Shown here: piece by piece, positions 26,822 to 35,541 of the stretch
How the letters are laid out: each line of letters begins with the position of its first letter
Position numbering within the stretch: the stretch's first letter is position 1
Position numbers and translations under genes: made by a program
Notes under the pieces: generated by a model
What the model saw: only the letters and a program-made list of their open reading frames with translations
Told to the model about the DNA's origin: nothing
Databases searched by the model: none
Origin: a bacterium
Lineage (GTDB): Bacteria; SZUA-79; Acidulodesulfobacterales; Acidulodesulfobacteraceae
Assembly (NCBI GenBank): GCA_021845685.1
Contig: JAJZVN010000001.1
Location: 100,473 to 164,472 of the forward strand
Length of the DNA stretch: 64,000 nucleotides
Direction: 5' to 3'

Positions 26822-28582
26822 ATGAAAAAATTTCCCGGATCAAAGGGTTTAATATTCAATGAAGATTTGTTAATTAATCAAAGTTCAAAAGGATTATACG
26901 GTATAAGCATTCCTCTAAATAATTTTAGTTTAAGTCAATTTAAAAAAACAGCTAAAGATTATATTGATCCAAAATTTTTAAGAAATGAAGAAAAATCCCC
27001 TTTATTGCTTCCTGAAGTATCCGAACCTACCGCAGTCAGGCATTTTACACGTCTTTCAAGCTGGAATATTTGCGTAGATACCGCTTTTTATCCCTTAGGT
27101 TCATGCACAATGAAATATAATCCTAAAATTAATGAAGTCATAGCTTCATTAAATAATATAAGAAATTTACATCCGTTAATGACTGCGGGCTATATTCAGC
27201 CTATTTTGAAAATAATGTATGAATTTAACCGTTTATTGTGCGGATTAACAGGGCTCGACGAATTTACTTTTACTCCTCAGGCCGGTGCTGCAGGCGAATT
27301 TACAGGCTTGAAAATTATCAAAAAGTATTTTGAAGTTAAAAATGAAAAAAGAAATATTATTTTAATTCCCGACAGTTCTCATGGAACTAATCCTGCAAGC
27401 AGTCATATAGCAGGTTTTACTCCGGTTGAAATTAAAACATTTTTACAGGATTATTCGGAAAATCCTAATGATTTAAATCAACATGCGAATAGCGGCATTT
27501 TATCTTCAGATAAAGGCGGAAATAATATCAATTATAAAACAAATAAAAATGGATATATTGATATAAACGAACTTAAGAAGTATATAAATAAAGATGTTGC
27601 GGCAATAATGATAACCAATCCAAACACATTCGGGTTATTTGAAAAAAATATCATAGAAGTTGCCGATTTAATGCATAAAAACGGTTCCTTAGTTTACATG
27701 GACGGCGCTAATTTTAATGCTTTTATAGGTAATTGCAGAGTTTCGGATTTTGGGGTTGATATATTGCATTTAAACCTGCACAAAACATTTTCTACTCCGC
27801 ATGGAGGCGGCGGACCAGGAAGCGGACCCGTCGGAGTTAAAGATTTTTTAAAAGAATTTTTGCCTGTTCCATATATTGCTGTTGAGAGGCGAAAAGTAAA
27901 AAATCAAGCTAAATTTCAAAATGAGGATGGCTGTTGTTGTATAAAAGACGGCAATAAATATAATAACAATATTAACAGCAGCGGTAAAAGTGCAAGCTTA
28001 ATAAATAATAAAAATTACGGCGAAGATAAATTTGATTATGAAAAAGAAAATTACTGCTATTACTATGATTTAGAGAATGAAAGAGAACATTCTATAGGCA
28101 GAATTTCTTCGTTTTACGGAAATTTTGCGGTAATATTAAGAGCTTACGCTTATTTATTGTCTCTTGGAAGGCAAAATATATCTAAAGTCAGCGAAATAGC
28201 AGTTTTAAATGCAAATTACATAAAGAAGAAACTTAAAGATGCTTTTATTGAAAGCGATCCGTTCCCTGAAGATTTATGTATGCACGAATGTGTATTAAAC
28301 GACAGTGTTTTTCAATCGGAAGGAATTTCAACTTTAGATTTTGCAAAACTTATTATAGATTACGGTTTTCATCCGCCTACCATATATTTCCCTAAAAATA
28401 TTCACGGAGCAATTATGATTGAACCCACGGAAACCGAATCATTACAAACTATGGATAATTTTATTGCCGCTATGAAAGAAATAAAGAAAAAAGGTAAGAA
28501 ATATGCCTCAAAATCACCTAAAAAAACAAAGACGGGAAGAATTAATGAAGTTTTGGCAAATAAAAATCCTGTATTCAAATAA
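26822..28582 (+). CDS. gcvPB: Glycine dehydrogenase (decarboxylating) subunit 2, with insertion
   Basis: The C-terminal half of the split P protein; it holds the PLP lysine, Lys321 in LNLHKTFSTPHGGGGPGSG. Other motifs are FYPLGSCTMKYNPK and DSSHGTNPASS. The protein is 586 residues, about 90 longer than usual. The excess includes an Asn/Gly/Ser/Lys-rich segment near 225-245 and a larger one at about 360-420, which contains the odd CCC in GCCCIKDG and lies between the conserved PVPYIAVERR and IGRISSFYGN. Operon partner of gcvT, gcvH and gcvPA; the lipoamide dehydrogenase is not in the window. Confidence 0.94.
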   Translation: MKKFPGSKGLIFNEDLLINQSSKGLYGISIPLNNFSLSQFKKTAKDYIDPKFLRNEEKSPLLLPEVSEPTAVRHFTRLSSWNICVDTAFYPLGSCTMKYNPKINEVIASLNNIRNLHPLMTAGYIQPILKIMYEFNRLLCGLTGLDEFTFTPQAGAAGEFTGLKIIKKYFEVKNEKRNIILIPDSSHGTNPASSHIAGFTPVEIKTFLQDYSENPNDLNQHANSGILSSDKGGNNINYKTNKNGYIDINELKKYINKDVAAIMITNPNTFGLFEKNIIEVADLMHKNGSLVYMDGANFNAFIGNCRVSDFGVDILHLNLHKTFSTPHGGGGPGSGPVGVKDFLKEFLPVPYIAVERRKVKNQAKFQNEDGCCCIKDGNKYNNNINSSGKSASLINNKNYGEDKFDYEKENYCYYYDLENEREHSIGRISSFYGNFAVILRAYAYLLSLGRQNISKVSEIAVLNANYIKKKLKDAFIESDPFPEDLCMHECVLNDSVFQSEGISTLDFAKLIIDYGFHPPTIYFPKNIHGAIMIEPTETESLQTMDNFIAAMKEIKKKGKKYASKSPKKTKTGRINEVLANKNPVFK

Positions 28583-28640
28583 AAAATTATTAATTAAATA
28601 ACAATTTAATTAAATACAATCAAAAATATTTCAATTTGTA

Positions 28641-28669
28641 TTGAAAAAAACTAAATTTTATAGTATTAT
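28641..28669 (+). promoter_or_regulatory. Candidate promoter of the alpha/beta hydrolase gene
   Basis: TTGAAA, a 17-base spacer and TATTAT, about 45 bases upstream of the ATG. The spacing is ideal, but in such AT-rich sequence near matches arise readily by chance. Confidence 0.45.
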
Positions 28670-28713
28670 TATAAATATATTGATAAATAACTTATCACAA
28701 AAGGAGCATAAAT

Positions 28714-29313
28714 ATGAATTTCAAGGAAGTTCAATTTGAAGCTGCCGACGGCGGGGTAATACACGGCTCATTATTCGGGTCATATCCAGATGCCGTTATA
28801 CTTGCGCATGGTAAAGTTTTCAATAAAGAAAGCTATTATGATCTGTGTGAAATTCTTTCAAAAAATAAAATTACTTCATTAGCATTCGATTTTAGAGGTT
28901 ATGGACTATCAAAGTCCGGCAGCAGCGGGTTGGCAGGGTTAGGAGAAGATGTTATAGGCGCAATAAGCTTTATGAAAAAGCAAGATTTTGTGAAAAATAT
29001 AACATTATTGGGGTCAAGTATGGGTGGTGCTGCAGTCTTAAATGCATCTAAATTATATAAACCTGAAGAAATAAAATCTGTCATAGCCCTTTCCTCTACT
29101 TTTACAGATGGAGTTAATGTGATAGATGTTCCTGTGCATTATATAGGATCTGAAGATGAAAAATTTGCCGAAGGAATTAAAAACATGTATATAAATACAA
29201 GATCTAAAAAGTCTATTCATTTTTTTAAAGGTAATGTGCATGGTCAAAATATTTTTGCGGCAGAATCAAAAGATGAATTAATTTCATTAATTATTTCTTA
29301 TATCAAAGAATAA
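28714..29313 (+). CDS. Alpha/beta-hydrolase fold protein
   Basis: A 199-residue small serine hydrolase. It has the oxyanion segment LAHGKVFNKESY and the nucleophile elbow GSSMGGAAV (Ser at about 93); an Asp is available near the third beta strand end (VPVHYIGSEDEKFAEG) and the catalytic His is probably in GNVHGQNIF. There is no signal peptide. The substrate is unknown. It has a good AAGGAG ribosome site and lies 12 bases before the MFS gene, so the two may be co-expressed. Confidence 0.75.
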   Translation: MNFKEVQFEAADGGVIHGSLFGSYPDAVILAHGKVFNKESYYDLCEILSKNKITSLAFDFRGYGLSKSGSSGLAGLGEDVIGAISFMKKQDFVKNITLLGSSMGGAAVLNASKLYKPEEIKSVIALSSTFTDGVNVIDVPVHYIGSEDEKFAEGIKNMYINTRSKKSIHFFKGNVHGQNIFAAESKDELISLIISYIKE

Positions 29314-29325
29314 TAAAATAAATTA

Positions 29326-30633
29326 ATGCCTGCTATATTTTTTGTATTTATTGTAATACTTTTCCAAAGGGCTAATACAATGATGGCGCAATCCATCAAC
29401 CCGCTCTTTGTAAAATATGTATTACATACGAGTCTTGTATATGTTGGAATAGCTACCGCCGTTTATGCCGCCAGCACCCTTTTAGTCCGCTATATTGTAA
29501 GCATCAGAGTAAAGCCTGCCCACATAACAAAATTTATAATTACAGGAATGATTTTATTCTCTATAGCAATGTTAGGATATTTTTTTTCTAATTCCCTTAT
29601 AGAATTTTTATTCTTTGTTGTTATTTCAGGGTTTGCGACTGCTATAATAATGCCTTTTTTGCTTTCATTAGTTAATTTCGTTTCTGATAAAAAAGATATT
29701 GAAAAAAATTTAACCATATATTCTTTAATGTTAAGTCTTGCGCTCGTCATAGGACCGCTTCTCGGTACTATTATGTTGTCTGTTTTTAGCATAAGATATA
29801 TTTATTTGCTTTTATTCGTATTTGCCGTTGCAGGATTATTTTTTGCTATGAAGATTAACAAAACTGCAAAAAATAAAATAAAAGAAAAACTCCGTCAGGG
29901 TGATAATATAACCGATAGCATTTCCGAACCTAATGATAGCGTATCAATAAATAAACACGGCAGCGGAATTGACGTCGTTGAACCTGAAAAAAAAATAAAC
30001 AATAATTCAAACAACCGACATAATAATAAAAAAATAAAGCAAAAAAAAGATAGATTAATTTTTAGACTTTTTAAAAATAAAAAATTTCTTGAAGTTGTTT
30101 TTTATAATACGGTTTTTAGTATATGTTTTGCTTCTATTGTTGCCTTTGGAGGTGTTTATGCAAGAAATAATTTTCAAGCGCCTTATTTTTTAATAACCTT
30201 GCTGTTTGCTATATTTTTCATATCTTCGTTAATCACGCGGTTAGTTCTTTTATTTTTTACAAAAAAAGGCAAAATAAAACAAAAAATGAATATAATGAAT
30301 ATTTCAATCCTTTTATCTTCGTTGTCTTTTGCAGCTATGGTTTTATCAAATAATATTATTTTTTATGCATTAGCCCTTGTTTTGCTCGGTATACCGCATG
30401 CTTTAATTTTTCCTATCGGGACTATGCGAATTTCCGAAGTTGTTGAAGTAAAACAGATTGTAGCAGCCAACACTATATATCAGTCAAATTTTGATATAGG
30501 AGGAATAATAGGTCCGCTTTTTCTTTCATATATAGGAGAAGCATATTCAATAAAATTCATATTTTTTTTACTTGCGGTATTTTTAGGGTTAGCTTTTATA
30601 CTTGGACGTGTTTTTATGAAATTACTTAATTAA
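29326..30633 (+). CDS. Major facilitator superfamily transporter
   Basis: A 435-residue integral membrane protein with 12 hydrophobic segments arranged as 6+6 and a long charged, Asn/Lys-rich central cytoplasmic loop at about 185-245. The second half contains GIPHALIFPIGTMRISE, and the first half GFATAIIMPFLLSLV, matching the MFS internal repeat. The substrate cannot be told. There is no Shine-Dalgarno. Confidence 0.8.
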   Translation: MPAIFFVFIVILFQRANTMMAQSINPLFVKYVLHTSLVYVGIATAVYAASTLLVRYIVSIRVKPAHITKFIITGMILFSIAMLGYFFSNSLIEFLFFVVISGFATAIIMPFLLSLVNFVSDKKDIEKNLTIYSLMLSLALVIGPLLGTIMLSVFSIRYIYLLLFVFAVAGLFFAMKINKTAKNKIKEKLRQGDNITDSISEPNDSVSINKHGSGIDVVEPEKKINNNSNNRHNNKKIKQKKDRLIFRLFKNKKFLEVVFYNTVFSICFASIVAFGGVYARNNFQAPYFLITLLFAIFFISSLITRLVLLFFTKKGKIKQKMNIMNISILLSSLSFAAMVLSNNIIFYALALVLLGIPHALIFPIGTMRISEVVEVKQIVAANTIYQSNFDIGGIIGPLFLSYIGEAYSIKFIFFLLAVFLGLAFILGRVFMKLLN

Positions 30634-30743
30634 AATGATATTAATAAAAATTTTGCTTTTTAATATAATTTAATATAAAATATCATAACTTTAGCTTATT
30701 TAATTTAACTTATTTAATTTATTAATCAAATAAAATTTTTATT

Positions 30744-31817
30744 ATGAAAGAACTTGAAGATTTAAGAAATAAAATAGATAAAATAGATAAAGAATTAGTT
30801 GATATTCTTAATAAACGAGGCGAAATAGCCGTAAAAATCGGAGAAATAAAGTCAATAAATAATAAAATATATTATAATCCTGCTCGAGAAAATAAAGTAT
30901 ATGCAAATGTTAAATTGCTTAATAAAGGACCATTAAAAAACGACCATTTGGTAAATATTTTTAGGGAAATAATATCGGCATGTATTTCCATTGAAGCAAG
31001 CATTAAAATAAGCTATTTAGGACCGGAAGGCACATTTACTCATCTTGCGGCTATTAAACGTTTCGGGCAGTCAAGAATCCTCATTCCCGTTAAAACAATC
31101 GGAAATGTTTTTGACAATGTCACTAAAGGACTTTCGGAATATGGCGTAGTTCCGGTAGAAAATACTATAGAAGGTATGGTGAATATTACCTTAGATATGT
31201 TTGTAAATTCCGATATTACAATAATAGGAGAAGAGCTGATATCCATTAGCCATTTTTTATATTCTAAAGAAACAGATAAAGAAAAAATTAAAAAAATATA
31301 TTCACATCCGCAAGCGTTAGCTCAATGCAGAAATTTTCTTGAAGAAAATTTTAAAAATGCAGAATTAATTGACGCATTTTCTACGGCTGATGCCTGTAAA
31401 ACTGTTATGCAAGAAGCAGGCTCCGCAGCGATAGCTTCGGAAGCAGCGGGAAGTATTTTCGGTCTTAATGCGTTGTTTTCCCATATTGAAGATTTTACTA
31501 ATAATTATACAAGATTTTTAATTATATCTAAAGGGGAAAAAACAGTTAAAACAAACAATGATAAAACTTCAATATTATTTTCTATAAAAAATTCTGTTGG
31601 AGCTTTATATAAGATATTAAAACCATTTTATGACAATAATATTAATATTACTAAAATAATTTCAAGACCTTCAAAAAAAACAAATTGGGATTATTTATTT
31701 TTTATAGATGTTGATTGCCACGAATCTGAAGAAAAAATAAAAAATGCCATTGAAAACATTAAAGAATTTACTATTTTCGTTAAAATACTCGGTTCTTACG
31801 AACATGCAAATGTGTAA
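30744..31817 (+). CDS. pheA: Bifunctional chorismate mutase / prephenate dehydratase
   Basis: A 357-residue P-protein that converts chorismate to prephenate and then to phenylpyruvate. Chorismate mutase domain at about 1-85 (LEDLRNKIDKIDKELVDILNKR, shown here as LRNKIDKIDKELVDILNKR). The prephenate dehydratase domain follows (YLGPEGTFTHLAA, VPVENTIEGMVN, FTNNYTRFLII). A C-terminal ACT domain, the phenylalanine sensor, begins near 272 (KTSILFSIKNSVGALYKIL) and has the ISRPSKKTNWDYLFFID motif. Feedback inhibition by phenylalanine is expected. Confidence 0.95.
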   Translation: MKELEDLRNKIDKIDKELVDILNKRGEIAVKIGEIKSINNKIYYNPARENKVYANVKLLNKGPLKNDHLVNIFREIISACISIEASIKISYLGPEGTFTHLAAIKRFGQSRILIPVKTIGNVFDNVTKGLSEYGVVPVENTIEGMVNITLDMFVNSDITIIGEELISISHFLYSKETDKEKIKKIYSHPQALAQCRNFLEENFKNAELIDAFSTADACKTVMQEAGSAAIASEAAGSIFGLNALFSHIEDFTNNYTRFLIISKGEKTVKTNNDKTSILFSIKNSVGALYKILKPFYDNNINITKIISRPSKKTNWDYLFFIDVDCHESEEKIKNAIENIKEFTIFVKILGSYEHANV

Positions 31818-31859
31818 AATTTTCCATTTATTTAAATCGTATGTAACTATAAGTTTTAA

Positions 31860-31972
31860 AGGTTTTATTTATAGCGAAGCGTTAATTTGTAGACAGGCAA
31901 TTCACTTGAAGGGAGGCGTAAATGTCTTCAATTAAAAGGAATCCCCTGCCTTCAGGCATGGGGAGGTTCAAC
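31860..31972 (+). mobile_element. Remnant of an IS200/IS605-type right end (omega-RNA-like tail)
   Basis: About 110 bases between pheA and metF, less AT-rich than their surroundings. They end in a hairpin (CCCCTGCCT, loop TC, AGGCATGGGG) followed by AGGTTCAAC. A terminal CCCC...GGGG hairpin followed by a TCAA(C)-type end is typical of IS200/IS605-family right ends, where the tnpB-associated guide RNA also terminates. No transposase or tnpB is present, so this would be a solo end. Assigned by pattern only. Confidence 0.45.
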
Positions 31973-32009
31973 TTAATAAAAATTATATAATTATTACAAT
32001 TAATTTAAT

Positions 32010-32903
32010 ATGGATAAAAATTTGTTTAAAGATAAATTAGAAAATAATGAATTTATTTATACTTCCGAAGTTTCTCCCGAAAGAGGAACGGATTTGTCTA
32101 AAATTAAAATTATTTTAAAATCGTTAAAAGATAAAATAACAGCTTTTAATGTTACCGACAATCAAGGGGCTAATATGAAAATGTCATCGTTAGCCGCTTC
32201 AATATATATTAAAAGCATCGGAGGGGAACCAATTTTTCAGCAAACATGCAGAGATAGAAACAGAATGGCTCTTGAATCCGATCTTCTCGGCGCTTCGGCA
32301 CTTGGAATAAATAATGTTCTTACTCTGACGGGAGACTATATAACTTTTGGCGATCATAAACATGCAAAACCTGTTTATGATATAGATTCGGTTAATTTAA
32401 TAGAAATTATTAAAGGACTTAACAGCGGATATGATATGAACGGCAATCATTTAAACGGTAAAACCGATTTTTACATAGGGGCGGCTGTAAATCCAGAATC
32501 AAACCCATTGGAGCCGCAGCTTATGAAATTTGAAAAGAAAATAAAAGCAGGATGTAATTTTTTTCAGACTCAGGCTGTTTTTTCCGTTGAGAATTTTGAA
32601 AAATTTTATAATTATTATAAAAATTATAACAATATAAAAATTATAGCGGGCATATTTATATTAAAATCTGCAAAAGTTGCAAGATTTATGAATAAAAATA
32701 TACCCGGAATATATATACCTCAATCAATCGTTGATGAACTTGAGAATTCAAAAGATCCTTTAAAAACAGGAATTGAAATTTCTGCGCGAATTGCAAAGGG
32801 TTTAAAAAATAAAGTAAACGGATTGCATATTATGGCTTTTGGAATAGAAGATTCCATACCTGATTTTTTAAAAAATTTTGAAAAATTTAAAGAAGAAAAA
32901 TAA
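32010..32903 (+). CDS. metF: Methylenetetrahydrofolate reductase
   Basis: MetF reduces 5,10-methylene-THF to 5-methyl-THF. The 297-residue TIM barrel shows TSEVSPERGTDLSKI (with the catalytic Glu), FNVTDNQGANMKMSS, QTCRDRNRMALESDLLGASALGI (partly quoted: CRDRNRMALESDLLGA), VLTLTGDY, YIGAAVNPESNP and GCNFFQTQAVF. A metV gene 4.6 kb downstream suggests the two-subunit MetFV-type enzyme known from acetogens and sulfate reducers. Confidence 0.93.
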   Translation: MDKNLFKDKLENNEFIYTSEVSPERGTDLSKIKIILKSLKDKITAFNVTDNQGANMKMSSLAASIYIKSIGGEPIFQQTCRDRNRMALESDLLGASALGINNVLTLTGDYITFGDHKHAKPVYDIDSVNLIEIIKGLNSGYDMNGNHLNGKTDFYIGAAVNPESNPLEPQLMKFEKKIKAGCNFFQTQAVFSVENFEKFYNYYKNYNNIKIIAGIFILKSAKVARFMNKNIPGIYIPQSIVDELENSKDPLKTGIEISARIAKGLKNKVNGLHIMAFGIEDSIPDFLKNFEKFKEEK

Positions 32904-33002
32904 TAAATAAATAATTGTTAAAATATATGACTATGTTTTAAAAATTTAATTAAAAATAAATTATAAAAAAATAATATATGATAAATAATTTATAAAATAG
33001 CA
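32904..33002. other. AT-rich spacer after metF
   Basis: First part of a 360-base gene-free stretch between metF and the por operon. Nothing beyond A/T-rich sequence is visible here; the remainder holds a promoter and a tandem array, listed separately. Confidence 0.4.
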
Positions 33003-33031
33003 TTGACATTGGTTATTAAATAAGTTATAAT
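33003..33031 (+). promoter_or_regulatory. Consensus sigma70 promoter of the por operon
   Basis: TTGACA, exactly 17 bases, TATAAT: a perfect match to the housekeeping consensus in both hexamers and spacing. It precedes porG by about 235 bases, leaving a long leader that contains the 10-bp tandem array. Confidence 0.8.
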
Positions 33032-33173
33032 TTTTATAACGATGATGTAAAAATATAATATAAATAAAAAATATATACTTTAATTTTTTTTATTTATATT
33101 AAAAATTATAATAAAATATGTATAATGTAATACGCAAAATATATATTGTATATTTATATATTTAAGATAATTT

Positions 33174-33254
33174 GTAATAAAATATAATAAAATATAATAA
33201 AATATAATAAAATATAATAAAATATAATAAAATATAATAAAATATAATAAAATA
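33174..33254 (+). repeat. Tandem 10-bp array (AATATAATAA x 7) in the por leader
   Basis: Seven perfect head-to-tail copies of a 10-base unit run from 33181 to 33250, with partial units on both sides. Each unit contains TATAAT. The array ends about 15 bases before the porG start and abuts its AAGGA ribosome site. Period equals about one helical turn. Such arrays can change copy number by slippage. Confidence 0.95.
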
Positions 33255-33266
33255 AGGATATAAATT

Positions 33267-33833
33267 ATGAAAGAAGTTAGAATACACGGAAGAGGCGGTC
33301 AGGGTTCTGTAACTATGGCATCTATTCTTGCTATAAGTTTTTTTGATGACGGAAAATACTGTCAGGCTTTTCCGTCATTCGGCTCCGAAAGAACAGGGGC
33401 ACCTGTCCAAGCTTTTGCAAGGGTATCTGACACGCCTATCAGAACAAGACATCAGATTTATAACCCTGATTATATTATAGTACAGGATGTTACTTTAATA
33501 AATTCCGTGTCCGTCGCTAAGGGACTTAAAGATAGCGGAAAGTTAATAATAAATACCGAAGTCGATTTAAAAGAAATTATTAAAAATTTTGACAATATTA
33601 ACGAGTCTAATATTGTATTATTTCCTGCTTTAAAAATAGCAATGAAAATATTAGGTAAGCCGATAGTTAATACTACTCTCTTAGGCGCTTTTTCTGCTAT
33701 TACCGGAGAAGTTGCCATTGGTTCGGTCAAAAAAGAAATAGAAGCAAGGTTTAATTCAAAGTTAGGAAAAATTAACGCTGATGCTGCGCAGGCTGCTTAC
33801 GATTATGTTAAAGGAGGAAAAATTGGATTTTAA
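33267..33833 (+). CDS. porG: 2-oxoacid:ferredoxin oxidoreductase, gamma subunit (pyruvate synthase type)
   Basis: A 188-residue gamma subunit of a four-subunit 2-oxoacid oxidoreductase. Motifs: RIHGRGGQGSVTMASILAIS at the N-terminus, AFPSFGSERTGAPVQAFARVS (partly quoted: FPSFGSERTGAPVQAF) and NTTLLGAFSAITGEV. Together with PorD, PorA and PorB it catalyses reversible CoA-dependent oxidative decarboxylation of pyruvate with ferredoxin. It overlaps porD by 11 bases. Confidence 0.92.
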   Translation: MKEVRIHGRGGQGSVTMASILAISFFDDGKYCQAFPSFGSERTGAPVQAFARVSDTPIRTRHQIYNPDYIIVQDVTLINSVSVAKGLKDSGKLIINTEVDLKEIIKNFDNINESNIVLFPALKIAMKILGKPIVNTTLLGAFSAITGEVAIGSVKKEIEARFNSKLGKINADAAQAAYDYVKGGKIGF

Positions 33834-34086
33834 ATTAGGTATTATAGCCCGACCGGGAGCTGCTCTTGCAAATAAAACAGGGTCGTTTAGAAGTGAAATT
33901 CCTGTATTTAAATTAGATAAATGTACAGGTTGCGATCTTTGCATATATTATTGCCCTGAAGGTGTTGTCTTTGGGGATAAAAAGACTAAAAAGTATAGTT
34001 TTGACGAGGATTATTGCAAAGGATGCGGTATTTGCGCAGAAGAATGTCCGGCTAAAGATATTGATATGGTCCTTGTTGAAAAATAA
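33823..34086 (+). CDS. porD: 2-oxoacid:ferredoxin oxidoreductase, delta subunit (2x 4Fe-4S ferredoxin)
   Basis: An 87-residue ferredoxin-like subunit with two [4Fe-4S] motifs: CTGCDLCIYYCPEG and CKGCGICAEECPAKD. I chose the TTG at 33823 because AAGGAGG lies five bases upstream and the N-terminus (MDFKLGIIARPGAALANKTGSF, partly MDFKLGIIARPGA) matches PorD proteins; an ATG 14 codons upstream in the same frame has no ribosome site and would give an unusual extension. It accepts electrons from the thiamine site and passes them to external ferredoxin. Confidence 0.93.
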   Translation: MDFKLGIIARPGAALANKTGSFRSEIPVFKLDKCTGCDLCIYYCPEGVVFGDKKTKKYSFDEDYCKGCGICAEECPAKDIDMVLVEK

Positions 34087-34156
34087 TTATAAAGAATAAA
34101 ACAACAAAACATATTTAAGCTATTTAAAATTTAAATTAAAAAATGGTGAAATAATT

Positions 34157-35341
34157 ATGAAAAAAGTCCTGGAAGGTTCAATGGCTATTTCAGACAGTAT
34201 CAGAATGGCCGAACCTAAAGTAATTTCTGCCTATCCGATTACTCCCCAAACTCATATAGTGGAACATCTTTCTCAAATGGTTGCAGACGGTGATTTAAAA
34301 GCAGAATATATTATGGTTGAGAGCGAACATTCGGCTGCTTCGGTTGTTTTAGGCGCCAGCGCTTGCGGCGTAAGAACTTATACCGCCACGGCAGCACAAG
34401 GATTGCTATATATGGAAGAAGTTATTTATAATATTGCAGGCATGCGTTTGCCTGTTGTTATTACAGTTGCCAACAGAGCCGTTTCAGCCCCTATAAGCAT
34501 ATGGAACGATATGCAGGATTCTATGGCATTAAGAGATTCAGGAGCAATTCAGTTAGTTGCCGAAAATAACCAAGAGGCTTACGATATGCATATTCAGGCG
34601 TATAAAATTGCAGAAAATCCTGACGTTATGCTTCCTGTTATAGTTTGCGTTGACGGTTTTGTGCTGACCCATACTTTTGAGGTTGTTGACACTATTGACC
34701 ATATTGAAAAAGTCAGGGAATATTTACCTCCGTTAAATATGCAATATAAACTTGACGTAAATGACCCTTTTTCTTTTGGTACGATTGCGGAGCCTTCGGT
34801 ATATCTTGAAGCAAGATATAATCTTTCAACTGCTATAAATAATTCTAAAAGCATTATAATTAATGCTGCAAACGAATATAAAGAAATGTTTGGAAAATAT
34901 GAAGGCGCGCTTATTGACCCTTATAAAATGGATGACGCCGATACGGTTATTGTTGCAATGGGTTCCGTTCTCGGCACGATTAAAGACGTTGTAGATGAAT
35001 TAAGAGAATCAGGTAAAAAAATAGGCATTCTTAAAGTCAGGTCATTTAGACCTTTTCCTGCAGACGAAATTGTTAACGCATTAAAAAATATTAAAAATGC
35101 TATTATTATAGAAAAAGCGGTATCTCTTGGAAAAGGCGGAATATTGTCCTGCGAAATAAGGGACGCTTTGTATCAGCGCAAAGTTTATTCAGTTAATGTG
35201 AATGGTTATATATTAGGACTCGGCGGAAGAGATATAACCCCAAAAAACATATATGACCTTATTATGAAAGCCGAAAAAGAGGAAAATATAGACGGAGAAT
35301 TTTTTGGTTTAAATAATGAAATGTTAAATAAAGTATTTTAA
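34157..35341 (+). CDS. porA: 2-oxoacid:ferredoxin oxidoreductase, alpha subunit
   Basis: A 394-residue alpha subunit. It opens with KKVLEGSMAISDSIRMA, then VISAYPITPQTHIVEHLSQM (the YPITPQT substrate loop), MVESEHSAASVVLGASACG and TATAAQGLLYMEEVIY. The C-terminal domain II has ILKVRSFRPFPADEI. Order G-D-A-B is that of pyruvate synthases from anaerobes. Pyruvate is the most likely substrate; a related 2-oxoacid cannot be excluded. Confidence 0.92.
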   Translation: MKKVLEGSMAISDSIRMAEPKVISAYPITPQTHIVEHLSQMVADGDLKAEYIMVESEHSAASVVLGASACGVRTYTATAAQGLLYMEEVIYNIAGMRLPVVITVANRAVSAPISIWNDMQDSMALRDSGAIQLVAENNQEAYDMHIQAYKIAENPDVMLPVIVCVDGFVLTHTFEVVDTIDHIEKVREYLPPLNMQYKLDVNDPFSFGTIAEPSVYLEARYNLSTAINNSKSIIINAANEYKEMFGKYEGALIDPYKMDDADTVIVAMGSVLGTIKDVVDELRESGKKIGILKVRSFRPFPADEIVNALKNIKNAIIIEKAVSLGKGGILSCEIRDALYQRKVYSVNVNGYILGLGGRDITPKNIYDLIMKAEKEENIDGEFFGLNNEMLNKVF

Positions 35342-35488
35342 AAATAAAATATAAATTTTTGAAAATTTAAAATATAATTATTAATTTCATTATACTTGTT
35401 AAAATAAAATAAAAAGTTTTTAGTGAATAGAACAATTAATGATATATTCTAATTTCTTGAATATAATCAAATATAAAATTTATATAAA

Positions 35489-35511
35489 ATTTAATTTGAG
35501 GCAAATTAAAT
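35489..35511. promoter_or_regulatory. Perfect 10-bp inverted repeat upstream of porB
   Basis: ATTTAATTTG, three bases AGG, then CAAATTAAAT, ending about 30 bases before the porB ATG. It could be an operator or an RNA hairpin near the ribosome site. In such AT-rich DNA palindromes are less remarkable than usual, but a 10-base perfect arm is still notable. Confidence 0.4.
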
Positions 35512-35541
35512 TATTAATATTAATAATGAGGTATATAAATT

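Noticed and set aside
28591..28612. Inverted repeat TAATTAAAT/ATTTAATTA after gcvPB as a terminator
   Set aside because: Stem of A/T only and no T-run; expected by chance in this composition.
31744..31935. 63-residue ORF overlapping the pheA end
   Set aside because: Mostly a shadow of pheA. Its last 20 codons run into the IS605-like remnant and could be a decayed tnpB tail, but this cannot be shown.
33174..33254. Possible CRISPR array
   Set aside because: The 10-bp units are directly contiguous with no spacers; it is a simple tandem repeat.
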